DNA of 10,404 bases, from the NCBI GenBank assembly GCA_018660965.1, contig JABJJH010000595.1, forward strand, positions 1-10,404, written 5' to 3'. Made by a program: the position numbers and the translations under genes. Numbering within the stretch: position 1 is the stretch's first letter; every line of letters begins with the position of its first letter. Positions 1-5,832 of the stretch are shown here, piece by piece. The notes beneath the pieces were generated by a model, which was given only the letters and a program-made list of their open reading frames with translations, searched no databases and was not told the origin of the DNA. This DNA comes from Rhodospirillaceae bacterium. Its GTDB lineage: Bacteria; Pseudomonadota; Alphaproteobacteria; UBA8366; GCA-2717185.

Positions 1-624
1 ATCGAAGCGCGGCAATCGGGCGAAGGTCAGGTGGTGGACGCCGCCATGGTCGAAGGCTCGGCCTATCTCGGCATGGGGCAGTTCGGGATGGTGGCGACGA
101 ACTCGCGCGTCAACCGGCGCGCCGCCAACGCCACCGATGGCGGGTCGCATTTTTACCGGTGTTACAAGACAAGCGACGACAAGTTCGTGTCCATCGCATC
201 CATCGAACGGAAATTCTACGCGAACTTGCTCGACAAGCTCGGTCTGGACCCGGCTGATTTGCCGGAACAGCACGACGAGTCTTCATGGCCGGAAATGTCC
301 AGGAAGTTCGAGGGCATCTTTCGGCAAAAATCCCGCGACGAATGGACCGCGATCATGGAAGGTGTGGATATCTGTTTTGCGCCGGTGCTGGATTTCGAGG
401 AAGCGCCGAGCCATCCGCACAACGTCGCGCGCGGTAATTTTGTCGAGGTGGACGGCGTTGTTCAGCCCCGTCCCGCGCCCCGGTTCAGCCGCACGCAATC
501 GGCGGTGCAGTCCGCCCCGCCGGTTGTCGGCGCCGATACGCGCACCGGCTTGGCGTCCTGGGGTTTCACCGATGGTGAAATCGACGCGCTGGAAGCTGAA
601 AAGGCGATTGGATGGCAAGGTTAG
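1..624 (+). CDS. CaiB/BaiF family III CoA-transferase, alpha-methylacyl-CoA racemase-like (5' partial)
   Basis: The reading frame is open from base 1 to the TAG at 622-624, so only the C-terminal 207 codons are seen and the true start lies left of the window. The visible part has blocks typical of the alpha-methylacyl-CoA racemase branch: GEGQVVDAAM near the left edge, SIASIERKFY about 60 residues on, then DICFAPVLDFEEAPSHPHN and PRPAPRFSRT. Family members either epimerise 2-methylacyl-CoA thioesters or move CoA between carboxylic acids, in the cytoplasm. The His/Asp residues used for racemisation lie in the missing N-terminal half, so racemase and transferase cannot be separated here. The racemase reading is favoured by the spacing and wording of the C-terminal blocks. 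The next gene starts 6 bp after the stop, which indicates co-transcription with an acyl-CoA dehydrogenase and a role in preparing acyl-CoA substrates for beta-oxidation. Confidence 0.88.
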   Translation: MEARQSGEGQVVDAAMVEGSAYLGMGQFGMVATNSRVNRRAANATDGGSHFYRCYKTSDDKFVSIASIERKFYANLLDKLGLDPADLPEQHDESSWPEMSRKFEGIFRQKSRDEWTAIMEGVDICFAPVLDFEEAPSHPHNVARGNFVEVDGVVQPRPAPRFSRTQSAVQSAPPVVGADTRTGLASWGFTDGEIDALEAEKAIGWQG

Positions 625-630
625 CGGGAC

Positions 631-1776
631 GTGGATTTTGAATTCAACGACGAACAGCGTGAAGTTCGCGATCTGATCCGGCGCGTCGCGGCGGACAAGA
701 TCGCGCCGCGCGCCAACGAAATCGACGCCACGGCGGAATACCCGCACGATATGTTCGCGTTGCTGAAGGAACTCGGGTTGTTCACGTTGCCGTTTCCCGC
801 CGAATTCAACGGCGCCAACTCCATGTTGTCGGCCTGCATTGCGGTCGAGGAACTGGCGCGCGTTTGTTACAACACCGCCTATCTTCTGGTGGTGCAGTGG
901 ACGCCATTCGGCGCGATCCTCGCCGGTGGGACGGACGCGCAGAAGCAGCGTTATCTGCCGGGGCTGGCGTCGGGCGCCTTGCGCGCCGCGTTTTCCCTGA
1001 CGGAACCGCAAAGCGGGTCGGATGTCGCGGGCATCCAGACGCGCGGGGAGCGGTGCGAGGGCGGTTACCGGCTTAACGGATCTAAAATCTGGTGCACGAA
1101 TGCGGCGAATTCCGATTTCATCGTTGTCGCGGCGAAATCCGGGGAAGATAAATCCTCGCGCGGGGTCATCAACTTCTTCATCGTCGAACCGGGCATGAAG
1201 GGGTTCGAGGTCGGCGCCAAGGAGGATAAGATGGGCGCGCGCGGCATTCCGTCCTGCGCCCTGTTTTTCGACGATGTGTTCGTGCCGGAAGAAAACCGTC
1301 TGGGGCCCGAAGGCGAAGGCTTCAAGATCGTGATGGAGGCGCTTAATTTGTCGCGACCGATCATTGGCGCGCGCGGCGTTGGGCTGGCGCAGGGCGCGAT
1401 GGATCATGCGGCGGACTTCGTTAAAAACCGGCGCGCCTTCGGACAGCAAGTCAGTGACTTTCAGGGAGTGCGGTGGATGCTGGCGGATATGGCGATCCAG
1501 ACGGACGCCGCGCGCAACCTTGTCTATAAGGTCGCCGCCGCCGTCGATGCGGGCGTTCGCGGGCCGGAACTGGCGTCCATGTCGGCCATCGCCAAATGCC
1601 ACGCGACCGACACCGCCATGGCCGTGGCGGAAAACGCGGTTCAATTGTTCGGCGCGGCGGGCATTTCGAACGAATATCCCATCAACCGCTATTTCCGCGA
1701 CGCCAAGGTGCTGCAAATCGTCGAGGGCACGAACCAGATTCAACGCAACATCATCTCGCGCGCGTTGTTGAAATAA
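631..1776 (+). CDS. acyl-CoA dehydrogenase (FAD-dependent)
   Basis: This 381-residue protein has the normal length of a soluble acyl-CoA dehydrogenase, which introduces the alpha,beta double bond into an acyl-CoA and passes electrons through FAD to electron-transfer flavoprotein. The N-terminal helical domain starts at FEFNDEQREVRDLIR. The first family signature, FSLTEPQSGSD, is at residues 121-131. The second lies in the C-terminal helical domain: QLFGAAGISNEYPINRYFRD, followed by QIVEGTNQIQR, whose glutamate (E365) is at the position of the catalytic base in short- and medium-chain enzymes. All key residues look intact. The start is a GTG at 631, six bases after the previous stop, with only weak AAGG (617-620) or GGGA (626-629) ribosome-binding signals, so translation is probably coupled. 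Chain length or branching preference cannot be deduced; the racemase-like neighbour hints at a 2-methyl-branched substrate. Confidence 0.95.
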   Translation: MDFEFNDEQREVRDLIRRVAADKIAPRANEIDATAEYPHDMFALLKELGLFTLPFPAEFNGANSMLSACIAVEELARVCYNTAYLLVVQWTPFGAILAGGTDAQKQRYLPGLASGALRAAFSLTEPQSGSDVAGIQTRGERCEGGYRLNGSKIWCTNAANSDFIVVAAKSGEDKSSRGVINFFIVEPGMKGFEVGAKEDKMGARGIPSCALFFDDVFVPEENRLGPEGEGFKIVMEALNLSRPIIGARGVGLAQGAMDHAADFVKNRRAFGQQVSDFQGVRWMLADMAIQTDAARNLVYKVAAAVDAGVRGPELASMSAIAKCHATDTAMAVAENAVQLFGAAGISNEYPINRYFRDAKVLQIVEGTNQIQRNIISRALLK

Positions 1777-1810
1777 GCGCCGCCAACCAGCAATGACACC
1801 AGAAACATTA

Positions 1811-1816
1811 AGGAGA
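1811..1816 (+). promoter_or_regulatory. ribosome binding site of the MaoC-like gene
   Basis: AGGAGA lies 8 bases before the ATG at 1825. It is the clearest Shine-Dalgarno in the left operon and supports this start after a 48 bp gap, the largest between genes of that operon. The gap shows no convincing promoter or terminator. Confidence 0.7.
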
Positions 1817-1824
1817 AGAACACT

Positions 1825-2298
1825 ATGGAAACCGTGGGATTAGGCCTTTTTTTCGAAGACTTGCCCGTCGGCAAGACGTTCAAGACCATTGGGCGGACGG
1901 TGACGGAAGCCGACATCACCAACTTCATCAACGCCACCGGCATGGTTGAGGTGCTGTTCACCAATATGGAATTTCTGGAGAATGACTCCGACATCAAGGG
2001 CCGCCCGGCGCCCGGCGCCTTGGGATACACCTTTGCCGAAGGCCTTCTGGTGCAATCGACGATGCAGCACACCGGCTATGCGTTTCTTCATATGGAGATG
2101 GAGGTCAAGGCGCCGATCCTGGCGGGCGATACGATCCACGTTGAATGCGAGGTCACCGAGTCGCGGCGCAGCAAGAGCCGTCCGGGGCGCGGCCTTGTTC
2201 GGACGCGCAACAATATCGTCAAGCAGGACGGCACGGTCGCGATCGTCTACACGCCGTTGCGAATGGTTAAGGCGCGCAGCGACAAACCGGAGGCATAG
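1825..2298 (+). CDS. MaoC-like hotdog-fold protein, hydratase catalytic pair missing
   Basis: This 157-residue single-hotdog protein resembles MaoC/R-specific enoyl-CoA hydratases: FFEDLPVGKTF at the N terminus, a TVTEADITNFINATG helix entry at 26-39, a PAPGALGYTFAEGLL segment at 61-75, and KAPILAGDTIHVECEVTE at 95-112. Family members add water to trans-2-enoyl-CoA, and the operon position directly after an acyl-CoA dehydrogenase fits that step. However, the hydratase motif that normally follows the TG (Asp-x-Asn-Pro-x-His) reads M40-V-E-V-L-F45, so the catalytic Asp and His are replaced by Met and Phe, and the later AHG is APG. It may therefore be a non-catalytic subunit, a thioesterase-like or acyl-CoA-binding protein, or a hydratase using other residues. 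The fold call is firm and the reaction is not. The stop lies 2 bp before the next ATG, so the two genes are almost certainly co-translated. Confidence 0.8.
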   Translation: METVGLGLFFEDLPVGKTFKTIGRTVTEADITNFINATGMVEVLFTNMEFLENDSDIKGRPAPGALGYTFAEGLLVQSTMQHTGYAFLHMEMEVKAPILAGDTIHVECEVTESRRSKSRPGRGLVRTRNNIVKQDGTVAIVYTPLRMVKARSDKPEA

Positions 2299-2300
2299 TC

Positions 2301-3278
2301 ATGGCGTTGCCATTGGACAGTGGTTTGAAAGTGGGCGTACAGACAATTCACCGGCGCACCGAGCCCGCCGTTGGCGTCTGGGAACCCCGGATCGACCAGC
2401 TCGTCGAAATCGTCGAGCTGGTGGACCGGTGCGGGTATGATTCAATCTGGATGGGCGATCATGTGTCGTTCCCCATTCCCATGATGGATCCGTTGTTGAT
2501 GATCGCGCAGGCGGCCGTGGTGAGCCGCCGCTTGACCTTTGGCACCGGGGTTTACCTGTTGCCGTTGCGCCATCCGGCGCCGGTGGCGAAACAGGTGTCC
2601 ACCCTCGACCACCTGACCGAGGGACGGTTGATTTTCGGCGTCGGCGTCGGCGGTGAATTTCCCAAGGAATACGAACTCTGCGGCGTCCCCATCACCGAAC
2701 GCGGCGCGCGGTTGAGTGAAGGCATTAAAGTCCTCAAAAAGCTGTGGTCGGGCGAAGCGGTGTCACATTCCAGCAAGTTTTATAGTTTCGAGGACGTTCC
2801 GATGCAGCCGCCCGCTCGTCAGGTTGGCGGCCCGCCGATTTGGTGCGGTGGTCGGTCTGACGCGGCGTTACGCCGGGCCGGGCGGTTGTCGGACGGGTAT
2901 GTGTCCTATGTCATCACGCCGGACATGTTCGCCGACGCGCTGGGAAAAATCGAGGTGGCGGCCCAGGAGGTTGACCGGAGTATCGAGTCCTTCGGGACCG
3001 GCCATCTGTTGTTCATGCGCATCGACGACACCTATGAAAAAGCGCTGGACGTGGCGACCGAAACGCTGAGCGTCCGTTACGCAATGGATTTCCGCAAAGC
3101 CGCCCAGCGCTACGCCGCGCTGGGCACACCGGCGCAGGTCGCGGAAAAAATTCGTGAATTCCATGCGGCGGGCGTGCGCCATATAATGCTCGATCTGTTG
3201 GGGCCTTTTGAGGAACGCACCGCCCAGATTGAACGGTTCGCGGCGGAAGCGCTGCCCCTGCTGGATGATTTAAGGTAG
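2301..3278 (+). CDS. LLM-class (luciferase-like) flavin/F420-dependent oxidoreductase
   Basis: This 325-residue protein has the layout of the bacterial luciferase superfamily TIM barrel: SIWMGDHV at 48-55, RLTFGTGVYLLPLRHP at 77-92, GRLIFGVGVGGEFPKEYE at 108-125 with the following ERGARLSEGIKVLKKLW, GGPPIWCGG at 176-184, and a GTPAQVAEKIREFHAAG helix near the C terminus. These enzymes use reduced FMN for monooxygenation or coenzyme F420 for hydride transfer. The overall wording is close to the F420-dependent subgroup, but sequence inspection cannot fix the cofactor, and F420 is patchily distributed in alphaproteobacteria. The ATG start has GGAGG at 2289-2293 inside the end of the MaoC-like gene, only 2 bp after that stop. 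Its place in an acyl-CoA operon suggests oxidation of the native substrate or a pathway ketone, for example a Baeyer-Villiger-like or alcohol/aldehyde step. That role is inferred. Confidence 0.88.
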   Translation: MALPLDSGLKVGVQTIHRRTEPAVGVWEPRIDQLVEIVELVDRCGYDSIWMGDHVSFPIPMMDPLLMIAQAAVVSRRLTFGTGVYLLPLRHPAPVAKQVSTLDHLTEGRLIFGVGVGGEFPKEYELCGVPITERGARLSEGIKVLKKLWSGEAVSHSSKFYSFEDVPMQPPARQVGGPPIWCGGRSDAALRRAGRLSDGYVSYVITPDMFADALGKIEVAAQEVDRSIESFGTGHLLFMRIDDTYEKALDVATETLSVRYAMDFRKAAQRYAALGTPAQVAEKIREFHAAGVRHIMLDLLGPFEERTAQIERFAAEALPLLDDLR

Positions 3279-3289
3279 AGGACGATCAC

Positions 3290-4123
3290 GTGAGCGAAAT
3301 TGAAATCCGGCCCGTTTCGGGTGCGCTGGGCGCGGAAATAAGCGGCGTTGATTTATCCAGAGACCTGGATGAATCGACGGTCGATCAGCTTAAGGACGCC
3401 TTCCACGAAAACCTCGTGTTGTTTTTCCGCGGCCAGGATATTGCGCCGGGCCGATTCCTGGAATTCGCCGGATACTTCGGCGAGGTTATTCCCTATCCGA
3501 TGGTGAAGGGGCTGGACGATTATCCGGACATCGTTCCGGTCTTGAAGCTGCCGCACGAGACGGTCAATTTCGGCGGCATCTGGCACACAGACACGGCGTA
3601 TCTTGAAATGCCGCCCATGGCGTCGCTGTTGATCGCGCGGGAATTGCCGCCGATAGGCGGCGATACGCTGTGGTCGAACATGTATCTGGCCTATGAGACC
3701 CTGTCGGACGGCATGAAGCGGATGCTGGACGGCATGACCGCCGTTAACAGTTCAGCCAAGGGCAAGGCCGCCGTGACGCGGGAAGACAGGCGCAAGACGG
3801 CGGCGAAAAACGACGCGGGGGAAACGCCGGAAGCAGTGCATCCGGTGGTGCGCACGCATCCGGTCACGGGCCACAAGGCGCTGTATGTCAATTACGGGCA
3901 CACGACCCGGTTCAGCGGTATGACCGAAGCCGAAAGCGCGCCGATTCTGGACTATTTGTTCACGCACCAAATTCGACCGGAATTCACCTGCCGGTTTACC
4001 TGGCGACCGGGCGACATCGCGTTCTGGGACAATCGCGCGTCCCAGCATTTACCGCTGAACGATTATCACGGATACAAGCGATTGTTGCACCGGATAACCC
4101 TGGCAGGCGACCGCCCGGTTTAA
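3290..4123 (+). CDS. TauD/TfdA-family Fe(II)/2-oxoglutarate dioxygenase
   Basis: This 277-residue enzyme contains the complete iron site of the TauD/TfdA family: H99 and D101 in GGIWHTDTAY, and H253 in WDNRASQHLPLNDY. T126 (GGDTLW) and R264 (RLLHR) sit where TauD binds 2-oxoglutarate. Such enzymes hydroxylate a C-H bond next to a heteroatom, coupling this to decarboxylation of 2-oxoglutarate to succinate; the product often fragments, releasing sulfite, an aldehyde or a phenol. The TauD residue H70, which helps bind the taurine sulfonate, is not conserved (the local sequence is IPYPMVKG), so taurine is an unlikely substrate. The start is GTG at 3290 with GAGGA at 3278-3282, overlapping the end of the LLM gene. 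It is the last gene of the plus-strand operon. A charged loop at about 155-182 separates the two halves of the site, as in other family members. Its 3' end is duplicated just downstream. Confidence 0.92.
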   Translation: MSEIEIRPVSGALGAEISGVDLSRDLDESTVDQLKDAFHENLVLFFRGQDIAPGRFLEFAGYFGEVIPYPMVKGLDDYPDIVPVLKLPHETVNFGGIWHTDTAYLEMPPMASLLIARELPPIGGDTLWSNMYLAYETLSDGMKRMLDGMTAVNSSAKGKAAVTREDRRKTAAKNDAGETPEAVHPVVRTHPVTGHKALYVNYGHTTRFSGMTEAESAPILDYLFTHQIRPEFTCRFTWRPGDIAFWDNRASQHLPLNDYHGYKRLLHRITLAGDRPV

Positions 4124-4151
4124 CGTCTTCGGGCGACCGACCAGTTTAACG
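4106..4151 (+). repeat. imperfect 20 bp direct repeat, 26 bp period, spanning the dioxygenase stop codon
   Basis: GGCGACCGCCCGGTTTAACG (4106-4125) recurs as GGCGACCGACCAGTTTAACG (4132-4151), 18 of 20 identical. The first copy encodes the last five residues, GDRPV, and the TAA stop of the dioxygenase. Read in the same register, the second copy also spells GDRPV-stop, and both differences are synonymous third-position changes (CGC/CGA and CCG/CCA). The pair fills most of the 31 bp between the two convergent operons. It looks like a small tandem duplication of the gene end. No Rho-independent terminator is formed. Confidence 0.8.
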
Positions 4152-4154
4152 CCT

Positions 4155-5357
4155 CTACGCGACCTGTTGTTTCGCCGGGACCTTGATATCAAGGAAACGC
4201 GCAGCGTTCAGGCCCAATATCTTGGCGCGCTGTTTGTCATTCAACATGTCCATCGTGCGTTCGATGGCTTCGGCGGAATGCGGCCAGGTGCCTTCGTGAT
4301 GGGGGTAATCGTTGGCCCACATGAAGTTGTCCACCAGATCGTAGCGTTCCGCCAGATGCAGGCCGGATGGGTCTTCCTGGAAGCTCGCGAAGCCATGCTC
4401 GCGGTAATAATCGCTGGGCAGACCCTGCAATTTGGGGCGCGTCCACATGTGGTGCTTGCGATGGGCTTCGTCCATGGCGTCCAACAGCCAGGGTATCCAG
4501 CCGATGCCCGCTTCGATCGTCGCAAACTTGAGTTCGGGGAAGCGTTCCAACACGCCCGATGAACATAAATTCGCGACCGGTTCGATGGTCGGCGACAGCG
4601 AGTGGGTGACGTAGTTGATGATCGCGCCACCATTGCCGCGCGAGGCGCGCGGGTCGCGACCTGTCGAGACATGAAAGGTGATCGGCAGGTTGGTTTCTTC
4701 CAGCAGCGCCCACATGGGGTCGAAATGCGGCAAGTTGTAATTCACGTCGTCGATGTTATGGGCGCCCCACATGGGTTTGCAGGGCAAAGTCACCGTCTTG
4801 AAACCCAGTTTCGCGACGCGGGTAATTTCTTTCAGGGAGCCTTCAAGGTCGCCCGTCGCCAGGGCGGCGGACGGCACGAAGACTTCGGGGTGCGACGAAT
4901 ATTGTTCGTGCGCCCAATCGTTCCAAACCCGGCATTGCGCCGTGGCGAATACAGGATCCGGCGTTGCCCACATGCCAAGTCCCTTGTTCGGGAAAATCAA
5001 TTCGACGTCGATGCCGTCTTCCTTGTTGTCCAGGATGCGTTTGTCGATGTCGGCGCCCGCCTGGGCCCGCAACTGGTCTTCGCCTTCGAAGCTGGAAATC
5101 CGCAGCCGGTCGGGGCGATGACCTTCGGATACGCGCCACTGGACCCCGTTTTCGTCGGTTTCCACATGGGGCACCCGGTCGCGATATTCCGGCTCAATGC
5201 GCGTCGCCCAAAGGTCGGGGGGTTCGTTCGCATGACAATCAGCGGAGACGATGAAGTATTTTTTCGCCGCTCCCGCGCGCGGGGACATTTCCCACCCGCT
5301 GTCTCCGGGGCTTTCAAGGCGCCAAAGGTTTTCCTCGTTGATCTGAAAGTCGTCCAT
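4155..5357 (-). CDS. amidohydrolase family 2 (ACMSD/COG2159-type) metal-dependent hydrolase or decarboxylase
   Basis: This 400-residue TIM-barrel protein is of the Amidohydrolase_2 type. Likely metal ligands are D40 and H42 in VSADCHANEPPDLW, H229 in LPITFHVSTG, and D350 in MWANDYPHHEGTWP. E282 lies in the conserved GVLERFPELKFATIEAG block (268-284). Relatives hydrolyse C-N, C-O or C-C bonds or perform non-oxidative decarboxylation of aromatic and semialdehyde carboxylates, as in ring-cleavage pathways. The substrate here is not predictable. The N terminus carries about 33 residues before the barrel; this start is kept because a strong AGGGAG Shine-Dalgarno (5365-5370) sits 7 bases upstream of its ATG. 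It is the third gene of the minus-strand operon, 28 bp after the DUF35 gene, and converges on the dioxygenase gene. Long open frames on the opposite strand are shadows of its GC-rich codons. Confidence 0.9.
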   Translation of the reverse strand: MDDFQINEENLWRLESPGDSGWEMSPRAGAAKKYFIVSADCHANEPPDLWATRIEPEYRDRVPHVETDENGVQWRVSEGHRPDRLRISSFEGEDQLRAQAGADIDKRILDNKEDGIDVELIFPNKGLGMWATPDPVFATAQCRVWNDWAHEQYSSHPEVFVPSAALATGDLEGSLKEITRVAKLGFKTVTLPCKPMWGAHNIDDVNYNLPHFDPMWALLEETNLPITFHVSTGRDPRASRGNGGAIINYVTHSLSPTIEPVANLCSSGVLERFPELKFATIEAGIGWIPWLLDAMDEAHRKHHMWTRPKLQGLPSDYYREHGFASFQEDPSGLHLAERYDLVDNFMWANDYPHHEGTWPHSAEAIERTMDMLNDKQRAKILGLNAARFLDIKVPAKQQVA

Positions 5358-5364
5358 GAGTCCT

Positions 5365-5370
5365 CTCCCT
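5365..5370 (-). promoter_or_regulatory. ribosome binding site of the amidohydrolase gene
   Basis: On the minus strand AGGGAG, directly followed by AGGA, precedes the ATG at 5357 with 7 bases between. It decides the long N-terminal form of the protein. The 28 bp gap to the DUF35 stop holds nothing else recognisable. Confidence 0.7.
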
Positions 5371-5385
5371 TAACGATGGTATGGT

Positions 5386-5832
5386 TTAGCTATATGCCCA
5401 TTGCAAAAGCGTGAATGGCGGGTCGTTGTCCTTGTGATGTTCGTACACGGCGTTTACCTCGGCCCCGATGCGGACATCCTGTTCCGGGTCGCCCAGTAGA
5501 TTGCCGATCATCCTGATGTTTCCGTATTCCGGCATTTCCACCAGCACGACGATGTAAGGGCCCTGGTCCTTTAACGCCGGATGCACAGGATGCCAGACCC
5601 GTTCCCAGCTATAGATACGCCCTTGTCCTTCAACCTTGGTCCATGTCAGGTCGAAGGAATGGCATTTGTGGCATATCCATTCCGGACCCCATTGCCAATT
5701 CTGGCACTTGTCGCAACGCTGCACGAAGATTTCTTCGCGTTGCAGGCCTTCCCAATAAGGGCGGCTTAATCCGTCGGTTTCGGGAACCGGGGCGGGCAGA
5801 CCTTCGTCGAGATAATAAGCGCGTTCCGACAT
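5386..5832 (-). CDS. DUF35 zinc-ribbon/OB-fold protein, thiolase partner
   Basis: The predicted 148-residue protein starts at the ATG at 5832 (MSERAYYLDEG). The frame is open to 5991, but that extension only reads the thiolase gene in another frame and has low-complexity Arg/Gln/Gly content. GGAGG at 5843-5847 supports the shorter start. A rubredoxin-like zinc ribbon is formed by C40, C43, C54 and C57 (CDKC and CHKC). It is followed by an OB-fold with GRIYSWERVWHPVHPAL and a glycine-rich strand before the end. Such proteins pair with non-decarboxylating thiolase-superfamily enzymes, where the OB domain helps bind the acyl-CoA; the best-described cases are the DUF35 domain of ChsH2 with Ltp2 and the HMG-CoA synthase complex of archaea. 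The ATG overlaps the thiolase stop by one base (TAATG), which argues for equimolar synthesis and a stable complex. Confidence 0.92.
   Translation of the reverse strand: MSERAYYLDEGLPAPVPETDGLSRPYWEGLQREEIFVQRCDKCQNWQWGPEWICHKCHSFDLTWTKVEGQGRIYSWERVWHPVHPALKDQGPYIVVLVEMPEYGNIRMIGNLLGDPEQDVRIGAEVNAVYEHHKDNDPPFTLLQWAYS

Noticed and set aside
283..1743. 486-codon open frame on the minus strand opposite the acyl-CoA dehydrogenase
   Set aside because: It lies antisense to a clearly conserved enzyme, is rich in Arg, His and Gly as expected from a GC-rich shadow frame, and shows no recognisable domain or ribosome-binding site.
4112..4135. Inverted repeat CGCCCG ... CGGGCG as a terminator between the convergent operons
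   Set aside because: The stem is only six base pairs with a 12-base loop and no T-run on either side; it is largely a by-product of the direct repeat.
4602..5414. 270-codon plus-strand open frame opposite the amidohydrolase
   Set aside because: The minus-strand frame carries all metal ligands and a strong ribosome-binding site; the plus frame has no family motifs.
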